A stretch of DNA of 64,000 bases. Source: Branchiostoma floridae. Its lineage: Eukaryota; Chordata; Leptocardii; Amphioxiformes; Branchiostomatidae. Below are positions 1-11,938 of the stretch, in pieces. A model generated the notes under the pieces. It worked only from the letters and a program-made list of their open reading frames with translations, was not told the DNA's origin and searched no databases. Within the stretch, counting starts at the first letter, position 1, and each line of letters begins with the position of its first letter. The stretch covers positions 23,321,668 through 23,385,667 of the forward strand of contig NC_049981.1 in assembly GCF_000003815.2 (NCBI RefSeq), read 5' to 3'. Both the position numbers and the translations under genes were made by a program.

Positions 1-211
1 GGCACATGTGGTTCGACCGGACCATAGAGAGGTAATATTCATGCAAATAAGAACGTATAAACCCCGTATCCCGAGGCTATTTTGTCGGGGTAAAACGGTT
101 TAAATCACAAGTCTATTGGGCGTTAATGTGCCGTACAAAAAATACAAATATCTCTCTCCTGTCTTGGTATATCAAAGTTGATGATATCGTATTGGAAATA
201 CTGGCCTCAGC

Positions 212-237
212 CAAGGAGGTGTTTTTCAACCTCCTTG
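212..237. repeat. Tiny palindrome CAAGGAGG...CCTCCTTG with 7-bp flanking repeat
   Basis: A 26-base hairpin (arms CAAGGAGGT / ACCTCCTTG) is bordered on both sides by the direct repeat CCTCAGC (205-211 and 238-244). The repeat has the form of a target-site duplication, which suggests a minute inserted foldback element. It shares its arms with the palindromes at 533-574, 604-634 and 10698-10726. Confidence 0.6.
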
Positions 238-532
238 CCTCAGCCTACAAGCACCTAGAAGTCGACAACGCCTTGAGCAGTATCAGTAGTACATATATTA
301 CCACCGTCAAGACAGCTGCCAAGGCAAGATGTAAAATACACATTTACCACCTCACTGTTGGTCATTAGGTAAGCATGTGCATGAAGTGTACATTTTCGTT
401 TTGCGATCTTTTTCCTGTCAGCTAACCAACCTGTAATATAGCTGACAGAAAAAGACGGTATATATCGGAAAAAGTCATGATTTCCCCCATCAACCTCTCC
501 TTTGAGAGTACATGTTCAGGAGTTGTCTTCAG

Positions 533-574
533 CAAGGAGGTTTAAAAGAAAAAGGGTGATTTTTAACCTCCTTG
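533..574. repeat. Second CAAGGAGG palindrome with 7-bp flanking repeat
   Basis: A 42-base hairpin (arms CAAGGAGGTTTAAAA / TTTTAACCTCCTTG) is bordered by the direct repeat TCTTCAG (526-532 and 575-581). It has the same arm sequence as the hairpin at 212-237 but a longer centre, which suggests another insertion of the same family rather than a duplicated block. Confidence 0.6.
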
Positions 575-603
575 TCTTCAGTAACAAACACAACCGCGTA
601 AAC

Positions 604-634
604 CAAGGAGCTTTCGTCTGATGAAATCTCCTTG
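604..634. repeat. Third CAAGGAG...CTCCTTG palindrome
   Basis: A 31-base foldback with arms CAAGGAG / CTCCTTG and an imperfect inner stem (CTTTCGTC / GATGAAAT). No clear flanking direct repeat is visible. It lies only 30 bases from the copy at 533-574. Confidence 0.5.
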
Positions 635-2964
635 CTGCAACGAAATATACTTAGTGACTGATTCTTAAAAAAAAATTAATGTCTAGTTTAGAAGAGGCTA
701 GCATATCCAGAAAGTTTGTTACCTAGTTGCACCATGCACGCGAGTCACTGAAACAAGTTCCCAACCGACTTACCAGGATATTTGACGTCACTGCGTCATC
801 GTCCTTCTGTTGCTGTTTCCTAAGAGGTCCCTTTTTTACGTCCTTGTTGTTTCTGAGCTACCTGATCAAGAACTTTGAAGAAGGGAGACGCAGCAAGGGA
901 GACTGTACTTTATAATTATAGTCAAACACACGCGTTGAAAAATCCTCGCACCTTGTTATCGAGCCCGTCGGACTATGCTTTTGTTATTCATAAGTTTTTT
1001 CATAAAGACAACTCGTCATTGGACATAATGTTGCCTGTCGACCATTGGCCCAAGCAATTTGACTTCCTTGGTCCTTCCCTCTACTTGCAAGATGTAGCAG
1101 CTCTCACTGCATCACGTAGTGTGTCAGGGATGTAAAAATTGTACTATATAGACTCATTAGGACTTGTGATGTAAGCTCTATCCCTGTTATATATTTTGTC
1201 CAATGAGCTTAAAATCCTATTTTAACCTCCTTACTTGACCCTTGCCTCGTCCCCCATTCAGATGAAAAGCGGCCTGCAGGCCGATTTGAGCTTTCGAACA
1301 AAACACATTGCGAATGCGATGAAATGAGATGATTTTGACTGGTCCGCACTGTTACTTACCATTTGACTTAAGGACACTAAAAACTTGGCAAAATCTGAGA
1401 CAACAGACTTCACCCCCTGTGGCCCATTAATTTTGTAGAACATAAGATACTAAGAGTAATACAGGAACTTTGTTGCGACAGGGGAAAAATACACCTACCG
1501 ACCCCCCTCAGTATCGTAGTGGTTCATTCCAAATCCAAAATGGCTGCCAAAGTCTGAAATTTTTTGCCGAAAGAGTTGATGACAGCTGTTGAGGACGATA
1601 CGGCGCACATTTGACTCCTTCACTTATTTCAAGGCGATTACATCGACTTCTGGCAGGGACAGTCGGGTTTGTGTATTTCTGTCATGCATGGGATATGTCA
1701 AGAACAAATTCTATATTGTATATTTTTGAACGGAACGTGGTCCTAGTGGGAGGGGGGCATGTCTGTCTAAACTTAAGGTAGCAGAACACAGTTTTCGGCC
1801 TATGGGGATTTCTATAGTTAAGGACCACAAGGTGACTGACATCGACGCTAATAAAATCATAGCAGGGTGCAGTTTTCAAGCGCGACAAACTAATATGTTG
1901 AAGTCGAGGGTATAACCTACCAAAATAATTGAAAAACAGAAAAAGTTGTCGTTTTGAATTTTTGTAAAGACCTCTTTTAAATGGGGTCATGCGGGGTCAT
2001 GCGGAACTGCAGCCGACTCACAGGGGTAGGCAGCTGCAAAGGTCACGCGCATTTATACACCAAATGGATAAACATCAAAACCTTACACATACCACCTGAA
2101 AGTCGACTTCTTGTACTACCATATAGCAAAGCTCATCCCCCACTGTCGTTCACGTTACGGTGTTTACAGGCGCTTCCAGATTTCGGCCGCACTACTTTTT
2201 TGCCCCTACGTAATAGACCACGGGGGTCGCGTAGAAATACTGTGGGCTGCGACCTTAAATAGCTTTCCTTGATTACTTAGAAACATACATGTTTGTACCA
2301 CATTTGAAGGTAGTTACACCGTTCCGATGAAAGAGGTTGGACCGCCAAACTTGCCTCAGTAGAACGTCACGAAAAGTCGACCCAGGTGACGTGCCGTGGG
2401 CCCATGATGTCCCACGAAACTTGTGTACTTAATTAATAATTTTTGACTCTTTTGACTGAGGTATCATCATATAGCCAGACAATGTAAACCGATCAGAAGG
2501 CCCAAGTTCATATTGGTTATGATGCCGTAACACATGGAAATCATTTAACAACCGGTCTTAAATAAACTACATGTACTGTACATGTATTTAATAATGGGCT
2601 TCTACTTGAAGTACGGTATGTCATGAGGTGATAAGGAATCATGATGATGATGATGATAAGGAATACACATTTGTATTGTCTTCATCAGGGCTGTCTCCAG
2701 CTGTAATTTTTTTCTACCCCACTTATTACTGTATGTATTTGGGAGCTCATCTTATTAATTTACTATGTTAAATCTGTCCTTTTATTTTAAGCCTAAGAAA
2801 AAATATTTTCATCAACTTTGTGTCATGAAATTTGGATGTTTTGAGTGAATTTTTCCCCACCCCAACGAGCAAATTTCCATCCGAGGGCAGGAGGACAGGT
2901 CCTGGAGCCAGCCTTACTCTCCATATAACGTGAACTGTTACTGTTTCAGTGTGACCAGGTAGAG

Positions 2965-5900
2965 ATGGAGTTCCAGGCTGTAGTGATGGCAGCAGGGCGG
3001 GGCTCCCGTATGACTGACCTGACAGCCAGCATCCCCAAACCCCTCCTCCCCGTCGGGAACAGACCCATGATCTGGTACCCTGTCAACATGCTGGAAACAG
3101 CAGGATTTCAAGGTCACTCTAACAGTACATTATATACATTAATAAAATGGTGCCTATTATGTACTACATGGATACAACACAGTGTATTTTGTATCACCTG
3201 AGGTATCAGCCAGACTGCAGGTTCATGTAGGATTGCGATTGCCTGAGCATTGGGAGGTGGCCCAACTGCATTGTACATTGTATTTCATTTATGTCATACC
3301 CACCTGACAAATCTCATGCAAAATGTGACAGAAATTGAACAATTTGCTGTCGTAAAACAAAAACAAATTGTAACAGAATCAACTCCATTGTCTGAATATC
3401 CAGTATCTGACTTTTCAACTGTGGTGCACTCGGTGCCTGTAAGGTGCAATTGAATCATTCAATGGAAGCCCGTGTGATACATGCAGAAGCCCATGTGGTA
3501 ACACAAAATATCATCCGATCGGGAACAACCACATTAAATGTAATCATGGCCAAGATATGGTTCATATAAATTGCCCTGTATATAGTATACAGTATACTTT
3601 TACAGTACTTACACTACTTATACTACTTAAATAGTAATCATAAACTATAATAAAGTTCCAATACAGTACTAGGCCTTCTAGTCCTACTGCAAACTTAACT
3701 CAAGTTGATGTTGCATGTTGATACAGAGGTGATAATCATCGCGCTAGAGTCGACCAGCCATGACATCCGTCAGGCGCTCACGGCTATGTGTGACGTCAAG
3801 GTCAGTCTGGACATCGTGGGGATCCCTGATGATGCAGACTGGGGCACGGCAGACTCCCTGAGACACATCAAAGACAAGATACAGGTGATTAAGGGCATCA
3901 CTACAGGAAATATTCATTTTGTTACCTGCTAATGTCTCTGTAGTGCTTCTGCATGCTACCTTTCTAAGTGCAGTACTGTCTTGTTCTGCAGTCAGTGGAA
4001 TATAACCAGCTGCTGCAGTGCCGAGAAGCTGGTGTGTTACGCCAAAGGGCAGTTATACTGGCTATATAGATACAGATAATCAGAAGATTGTGTGCCTTGG
4101 GCTTGACTAAATGTATCAAAATGCAGCATTTCATCCAATATATTACCAGCAATTTGAGTGCTCTTATTGTTGAATGTCCAGAAACTTGAAATGTTTTTAC
4201 AAAGAATTGTTTGTCATATATCAAGTTCATGATAATGCAAGTTTGAGAATGACCTACTATATATTTTTTCACTCATATTTACACTATCACATGTTTTTGA
4301 TACAGAAGACTACAGTACCTTCTGTGACACACAGATGGAGCATTTATAACTATTGTTTCATACAATAACTTAATTGTGCAACAATTGTACAATGTACAAA
4401 GCATGGCATCTACTGATACATAACTAAGTTCTATGAGGCTAATCTACATGTACATGTACTTGATACAAGGGTGTATAGTATGGGATGAAAATGGTCTTTT
4501 ACAAGCATTGGAGGGATTTCTAGCATCTAGACATTCTTTGATATATTTTCCTTTGTACATATGTTTTGATTCAGAAGACTGCACTACCTTCTGTGACAAA
4601 CAGATGAAGCAACCTTGACTAATGTTTTATACTTGTGACCCCTACAGACAGATCTCCTGGTGGTGAGTTGTGACCTGGTGTGTAGCGTGCCCCTACACCA
4701 GCTGGCAGATATCCACCGCATGCACAACTCCACCCTCACCATGTTACTGGCAGATCTGCCGCAAACAACCGACTCTGCCGGCATACTCAAATCTAAAAAA
4801 ATAGGAAATGGTCAGTGAGGCACATTGCTTCTATCATACATTGCTTTTTCAATTCACTAGTTTTTGGTAAAATGGTGAAACAGGAAGTGCACACAAACAA
4901 TGGACATTCCTGTAACGAAAAAAAAAAAACTTATAAAAGTACAACCATGTACAAAAGTAGGATCACATCATAATAGCTATATAGAGCTAATCAAGCAACA
5001 ACCATATATATGTATACATAGATCTTCTATTTTGAAAGTTAAGAGAATAGTTACCAAATTTCATTGTACCATTCTGGTTGTGGTAATCACACTATTTAGC
5101 ATATCATTTACCTATTACAAGACCTGTATATGACACCAATGTTATGTATTTGCCTCCCTCAGAACAGCGTGATTTTATCGGACTAGACGGGGATGGGCGC
5201 AGAGTGGTGATCATGGCATCAGAGGCTGATCTGGACGACGCTCTCACAGTCAGACGTTCAGTCCTCAAAAGGTCTGGACTCTGTTTAATTTTGATAGTCA
5301 GAGGATGTACAATGTCAATAATATAGATTGATGATCAAAGACATTTCCCAACTTGCACACAATCAAAGATGAACCCACAAATTGTAGAAAAGGTGGGGCT
5401 TTTCGTCTCCCTCTGCTTCCAAAAAATAAGTGAAGCCCAATCTGTTTAGTAATAGTCAACTCTTTTTACAATTATGTTTATCACTTTTCATTCTCACATA
5501 TATGTCTCCTATTTTTCTGCCATGCAGTTGCAGTAAACTTTCTATCATCACTTATTTCAATATCATAACAGCTGCAACAAATACTGCACCCATGCAAAAA
5601 CCTGTATCTGTATGGATGAAAATATCTTTTGAGATATCTGAATTTATTTCGCTTAAAAACAATCAACATCTTCATCTGCAACATTTTCCCTGCTGCAGAC
5701 ACCCCTGTGTGAGGGTCAAGACAAAGCTACAAGATGCACACCTGTTTCTGTTGAAGAAGTGGGTGGTGGATTACCTCCAGCAGAACAGGTTTGTCCTTGA
5801 TACTCTGTAAAGTATACATGTGTATTACAGTATTAAGAACTCATTTCTTGATAGCATTCAATCTCAGAAGTTATGTTGTCAAATTTTAGGGAAAACAACA

Positions 5901-8900
5901 CTGTTGTTTTTGTTTATCTTGACTCTGTTTGTGTGTGTGTGTGTCTGTGTGTCTGTGTGTCTGTGATTCCCAATGTACAGAATGCAGTGTTGCCATTTTC
6001 ATTCATCGTCAGTGCTGCTATTTTTGTCAGTGGACTGGATCTTTAGCAATTATGGCAGTAACTCCCATTGGAAACCACTAGGTCTGCATGGGGGCACTTT
6101 TTAGTTACTGGCTTATAAATGGTCAATCTATTTGTTCATCTGTGACAAAACTGAAGCTATGTCCATGTACTCATTTACACCGTAGTGAAGTTAGGAAAGT
6201 CTTTCCCAAGGGCACAACATCGGGGAACATCAGGTTCTTTTTGTGTTCATGAAAATGTTTTCTTTTATGTTAATAACAGAAAATAACATCTGCTCCTGTT
6301 GTTGATTAGTCCTTCAAGTATTCCCTGTACCCCTACAGGTCTGTGTCCACTATAAAAGGAGAACTTGTCCCCCTGTTGGTGAGGAAACAGTTCTCACGGC
6401 GGAAGAAACCTGCAGACGTCAGCAAGGCGGCAGACCTGTCTATGGTGTCTCCACCTTCTACTAAGGAAGACAACTTAGGTTGGTTACTTTCACTCTAAGG
6501 GTACTTTAGCATTGTTTGTTTGTTTGCATTGCAAAATGAGTAATCACACCAGATTTGTTGTTAGCTATAAGGACAAGCTTTGTAAGATCAGACTGAAGCT
6601 TCAATCCACTTACTACATTTGGATGGACCTATGCTCCTATCAATAAGTGTGATGGATTCTTTAATGTGGCCAGGTGTGGCTCTTCTCAAAACCCAGTATG
6701 TCCCATCTGAGAAGGCATGCCTAATCGAAGCTAGTACTCATTCTGAGTCAAGTAAAGACATTTAAGAGCTAAAGATATAATCATAATCTGCTAGGAATCC
6801 AAACTTAGTACATTGTACATGTGTCTCTACTGATCAATGCTGAGTTGACAAACCTAACCTTAAAGCCAGATATTCTTTGACATTGTATGATACAAAGTAA
6901 CATACTAGTAGTACCATACTGATAATTTTGAAGTTGTAGTGTTCAACCTACAATTTGTTTCAGCAGACATTCACAGTTTTGATGAAGATGATGAGATGAC
7001 CGTGCTGACCAGGAGTTTATCGTCCGGAGCTGGACAGAGGGTGGACGGTACACAGGACAGCACCATCACATGTTACACCCACATCGTCACAGAGGGGATG
7101 TGTGTCCGCGCGAACACACTCCCCAGCTACGTGGAGGCTAACAAACAGGTGGGTTTCTAGCCTAGCAATATTTTTCCATTCATGTTGTTTTTGTCAGCAG
7201 GGTTAGCCCTTTGTAATAGCCACAGGCTAGTTGGGCAGGCCTGGCTGTGTGTGCTGAACAGCCAAACCAATAGATAAGATAAATATTGGGGGACCTATGC
7301 TGAGCTGTTAACTGTGTCACAAGGCATGGTTGGTAACTACTGAATAAACAACTGAGTGAGCAAAAATGGAGCAAAATGGAGCCTTCCCATTGGTCAATGT
7401 CATCTAGCAATATGATAATTAAGGATAAATGGCCGGCCCGAGGTGTTTATGGTTGCATCATTTGTACAAGTGTGCATAGTGCATGACTTTTATGATGTCA
7501 CATTTTTACCTGCAGATCCTACATGAGCTGGCAGGGGGCGATGAAGTACTAGTACATCCATCCATCACAACAAAGGGAAAATATCAGGTGTGGCCACTCT
7601 TATCATGTTCTCATTTAGATGCAACATTTGTAGTTTTTTGGGGGGTGAAAATTTGTTGGCAAAATCATATCTTATAACTTCGGAATTATATCTTATAATT
7701 TATAACGTCCTTGGCAAAATTATAACTTATATTGTCCTTTGCAAAATTTATCATTAAGTGAAATTCAGAAAGATACTCTAGACTCTCGGGCAACTTGGAA
7801 ATTTGGTGTGTCCTTCTGGTTATCAACAAATTTGGCAGAAGTTCATTGGCAGTGTGAGGCTGCCTTGAGAGTGCTGTTTTACATTTATGAATAATGGCTG
7901 CCTAACATGGCATGCACCAATGTCCTAGTTCTTAGATTGGAGTCACAATCTAAGAACCAGATTTGAAGCAGATTTGACTCCTTTTTTTCTTCCTTTTTTG
8001 CCAGATTGGACCAGAATGCCTGGTTGGGGAGGGGGTGAGTTTGGGTGACAAGGTGACCTTGAAGAAATCCATCATCGGAAAACATTGTACCATCGGGGAT
8101 CGGGTGAAGATCACCAACTCTGTCATCATGAACCACGTCACCATCAAGGATGGGTAAGTTTCATAAGCCCATCATTGATGTCATAGTGTAGCATTGTTAT
8201 AAAATGCTGATTCAAGCTTTGCACTTCGAGCTTGAAAGCTTGCTTAGCTTGCTTTTGACCTCAGTCTGGCTTGCAATATACACCAATACTCCGTTGACAG
8301 AGGCAAGATTTATGTATGTAATTTTGACCAAATGATTTGATAAGAAATTAAAGGCCAATTGTGTAAAATGTGGCAATGGTTTGGATGGAACTGCCACTAG
8401 TGGTATTAAAACTGTAACAAAGTGCTGAACTGTATCTCTATAAGGATGTAATGAATGAAAAGGTCTGTGTATGTGTTTGAATTTAACTTGCATCATGTGT
8501 AATTTTAACTGTTTGACTGATTATAAGGTAATAATGAACTCATCTGTGCAGTATCATTTATGTAACGTCTTGTGTCAGTCTGTCAATACCCCTCTGCATG
8601 TTCAGTCAGTAATGACTCATGTGACCTGGGATATATGTTACTTTCTTTTCTCTCCGAAAAATGATTTTATATTATGTTATTTGATTTTCTATAACTTTGT
8701 ATCATGGACTCCAGTAAGTCTAATGGAGATCACAATAAACAAACAAACAAACAAACAAACAAACTGTCACTTGTCCCACAGATCCATTCTGCAAGGCTGT
8801 GTGGTGTGTGATAATGCACACATCGGGGACCAGTCTGAGCTGAAGGACAGTCTTGTGGGCAGTTCTCAAAACATCCCCAGTAAAGGTGCGTATAAACTTG

Positions 8901-9462
8901 TCCTTCAAAGGGGAGGGGGATTGGTGCTATGCCTTTGTTTTTATGTTTGGGCTTTAAGAGTTAGCCTGGTATCCAGCCGTATTATAGCTCCAAAGTCTCA
9001 TCTGTCCTCTCCGTATTTGCTGAGAGAACAGAAGAAACTCAGTAGATGGAAATGGCTGGATACCAGGCAAGTTTAGAGTAGGGCTTTCTATGTTTTTGAT
9101 CAACAATACAAGGAGTGTTGTGTTCCACATCAGGCGTAAAAATTCATTGCATTTCAGGTCACTGGAGGACAACTGCTTTATTTTTACCTTTAGATTTTCA
9201 TAGTCAATGCACTTGGTAATGATTAGCAATTTACCAGTTTACCTTGAAACAGTATAACAGTAGACATCAATTAAATGGAAACATCTCCATTGATCAATTT
9301 AAAATGTGAGTTTTCTGTTTTTACTATTTGCCTTGTAAGTCTTTGTTATTAGCAATGTTGCATCTTAGGTTTGTTTCCAGACTAAAGTAGATGTCTTTAT
9401 TTCCAACAGCCAAATACAGCAACGAGGTCATAGTGAATGAGGAACAAATGCTGGAGGTATAA
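2965..9462 (+). CDS. EIF2B3: Translation initiation factor eIF2B subunit gamma
   Basis: Gamma subunit of eIF2B, the cytosolic exchange factor that reloads eIF2 with GTP; gamma pairs with epsilon in the catalytic subcomplex. Coding exons: 2965-3112, 3727-3884, 4648-4810, 5163-5271, 5699-5788, 6339-6478, 6964-7148, 7516-7587, 8005-8153, 8782-8885, 9410-9462. All have GT-AG ends and the phases join into 456 aa (human about 452). The N-terminus is the nucleotidyltransferase-like fold: [16 protein letters not shown], then [18 protein letters not shown], then [14 protein letters not shown] and LVVSCDL. The C-terminal exons (from about residue 356) encode left-handed beta-helix hexapeptide repeats such as [11 protein letters not shown] and [16 protein letters not shown]. 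The start matches the conserved family N-terminus. A splice acceptor just upstream implies a non-coding first exon. AATAAA signals occur at 9615 and 9659. Confidence 0.95.
4290..4632 (+). repeat. Imperfect direct duplication in EIF2B3 intron 2
   Basis: About 65 bases around 4300-4365 recur in altered form at 4569-4632; both contain the block ACCTTCTGTGACA followed by cagatg-a-gca. The second copy lies just before the acceptor of coding exon 3 (4648), so it contributes intron sequence close to the splice site. It is non-coding. Confidence 0.5.
5926..5965. repeat. GT-rich simple repeat
   Basis: A (GT)n tract interrupted by CT steps inside EIF2B3 intron 5. It is an ordinary microsatellite with no sign of function. 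Confidence 0.7.
8640..8765 (+). mobile_element. Retroelement 3' tail (SINE/LINE-like) ending in (CAAA)n
   Basis: A sequence ending in a run of AAAC units (about 8732-8764) stops about 17 bases before the acceptor of EIF2B3 coding exon 10 (8782). A simple A-rich tail of this kind is typical of 3' ends of non-LTR elements. Similar tails lie near 21705-21737 and 42834-42852. No open frame remains. Confidence 0.45.
8963..9068. mobile_element. Small MITE with TIR AGCCTGGTATCCAGCC
   Basis: A 106-base element begins with AGCCTGGTATCCAGCC and ends with its near-perfect reverse complement GGCTGGATACCAGGC. It is non-coding and lies in EIF2B3 intron 10. Related fragments with the same 'agcctgg...ccaggc' ends lie near 18138-18275 and 35670-35735. 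No clear target-site duplication was seen. Confidence 0.6.
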
Positions 9463-11252
9463 AGCCATCATCGGGATGCTGGGCTGAAACACTTTGACTC
9501 TCAGAGCTAGCTTCCAGTACACGTTCAAGTTTTATCTTACACTCGAAGGGGTAATGACACAAGTCATAACTACGGCCATGAATATAGTTACGGTCATTCT
9601 TGAGAAATACAACAAATAAATGACTGGGTTACTCTGTTACATATATAATGACACATTGAATAAATTGGTGTAAAACACATTTGAAGATTGTCTGTTTTAT
9701 TGAGTTTAAGGCCACACTGAATTGATTATATGGATAACATACACACTGCATCAACATTGTCTATTGACAAAAATATAAGTACATGTAAGTGACCATGCTG
9801 TAACACAAAGAATCTGCAAACTTAGTAAATATATGTGGTATACCCGGTATTTACATGTAAGAAATATCAGAAATCAAATACTTATGGCATTGTATACTTC
9901 TTTTCCTATTGTTAAAATACTATTTTGTCGTAAAATTACTTTTTTTTCCACGTGGAAATGTTCTGGTGCAAGTTTTTATTTACCATGTTGGTCAGTGCAA
10001 GTAAGCAGACAAATGTATTTTTTTAGTCCCAATGAAGATGGAAAACAAACAAGAAGTTTAGTGTCTGGTCTACCAAAGTGTACAGCACATTTTGAGCCCA
10101 GTTTATCCAGCACGCCGCAGGCAGACCAGAATTTGGCACAAAGTCCAGCATGAATGGAAAACGTGGAAATGGAAAATGGCCACATGAAAATCATGGTCAT
10201 CAAGTACAAATGTACTTTTCTTGGGCTAATTTTATGATTGCAGTTTTCTCCAATTAAAACACTTTGTCTATATCCATCTAAATATCATACTGATTGATAC
10301 AGAAAAATATTTTTACGTTCCAAAATGTGAATGTTTTAAGAAAATGTGTTTCTTTTAATCTTAAGCCCTTGATGAACCATTCTAACATGAATTATGTTAA
10401 TCATAAAAGTGACTTCTAGCAGGATAGAACAGTATTGCAGGAACTGAGCTTGACCTGGAATGCAAAAGTGGGTCCATAGTACTTTAGTACTCCAAATCTA
10501 TGTTCAATGATATCTGTAAATATTCATTTCGGTGATCTTTTTCTGTGGACCAAAAAAAATGAGAAAATCATTTTGATAGAAATAAACTGATGCGATTACG
10601 TTTTGTCTGACAATGTTTGTACCTTCGGTCCAATTTCTAATATTTCCCAGCAACCTGGTCTGGAGTCTAGTTGAGACAATTGTACATACACTATAACCAA
10701 GGAGGTTTTATGACGAAAGCTCCTTGCTATATAACCTATGAAGAAGACGCGAAACGATTGACTAATAGTATACCTGTCATAGTTTCACTATACACCTATC
10801 AGAACATCTTACGGAATAGCCTACGATTAACTGTTGAGTTATCGGCTGATTTGCCTTTATAGGCGTTTAATTTTTCAAGAGATGTCCGCTCTGACGGAAG
10901 CCTCGAAATCATCCCACAGTTTTTATTTTGCGTGATGTTTTAAAAGCATATAAGAGGAAAATTGGGATTTATCTTTAGCACCTCTCTTTGAACACCTGCG
11001 CTTGTCTTTCTGACACACCTGCGCCCCCCTCTTAATGCACCTCAGGTACGCACACTAGTTTGTGCCACGTCAAAAAAGCAGCTTAAAAGTCACGGAATCG
11101 ACTAAGGAATAATCAAACGTCACGGAATGCACGACCCGTCAGCAGTGGGCCTGGTATTTGGTAGATGATCCAGGGGCTAACAGGAAGAAGGAAGACTCTT
11201 TTCTCACCGGCAGGGCGGGAGTTGCAAGACTGCGATCGAAAGTTTTCTCACG
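9463..11252. other. EIF2B3 3' end and upstream region of the Ikaros-like gene
   Basis: The EIF2B3 3' UTR with two poly(A) signals (9615, 9659) is followed by AT-rich sequence without supported exons. At 11252 a strong donor (CACG|GTAAGA) ends what is probably a non-coding first exon of the downstream zinc-finger gene, which has an acceptor at 11908. The segment just before the donor is more GC-rich and contains two copies of GTCACGGAAT (near 11091 and 11119), consistent with a promoter. No TATA box was identified. Confidence 0.45.
10698..10726. repeat. Fourth CAAGGAGG...CTCCTTG palindrome
   Basis: A 29-base hairpin of the same family as those at 212, 533 and 604, about 10 kb away. It is flanked by near-identical CTATAAC (10691-10697) and CTATATAAC (10727-10735), again resembling a short target-site duplication. 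Confidence 0.55.
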
Positions 11253-11938
11253 GTAAGATTTTGCTGTTCTGTGAGCTTTCTCTGGAACGTAAGGGTTGCG
11301 TAAAACGATTTACTTCTAATCAAATAAGTATCAACGAATGAAATGGAATCTTTGGAATTAAGAGGATAAATGCCCGTTCTTGTTACGTTAGAGGTTCAAG
11401 ATCAATCATTTTCGAGTACCAAAGACCATCATAGATCACCTGAATGAAAGATCATAAAATGTTTAAAATATGTTCTTGTTTTGTTGTACACATGTACCAG
11501 AAATAGTTTATTTGGATATCCAGATGGACCTTTGATAGAAAATTGTTGTTGCCATCACTATTTAAGTCTATATTATCGTAAGTACATGTACACGGTAAAT
11601 GCTGATTTTCCATTGTGATCCGTCGCACACTTTTTAATCATATTTAGTTCGTTTCATTCTAGTTCAGGATGCAGTTCACTTCTTCATGTAATTCAGCGTT
11701 GTGTAGTCGAATTGAATGTATCCTGATAGACTCAACGTTTCCTGACTTGCACATTTTTGGAGTGGGTTTTCTCGTATATGATGCATGTTAGCCAACAAAG
11801 TCCTTCGTGCTGTTCAAAGTCCTTCATGTTTAGGTACATGTGATGATGAAAGATATTACTTGTAAAATTGAGTGTTTAAATTCAACTTATGAATTGGTTT
11901 CAATTCAGGGCTATCACCTCAGCGACAGCCTTGCTGTG

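Larger units (their letters stand above)
1..2949. other. Spacer upstream of EIF2B3 with short foldback repeats
   Basis: No convincing coding exon is visible; the short open frames lack family resemblance and splice-site support. The first 650 bases hold several short palindromes (listed separately) and an inverted repeat at about 409-454 with arms CTTTTTCCTGTCAGCT / AGCTGACAGAAAAAG. A short ATG repeat lies at about 2641-2657. A splice acceptor (ctgtttcag, ending at 2949) sits 15 bases before the EIF2B3 start codon, so the 5' leader is probably spliced and the promoter lies further upstream in this stretch. I could not place the transcription start. Confidence 0.6.

Noticed and set aside
8471-9076. 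A 201-codon plus-strand frame in EIF2B3
   Set aside because: It spans a (CAAA)n tail and two introns; the conserved exon 8782-8885 is only a part of it and the rest is non-coding.
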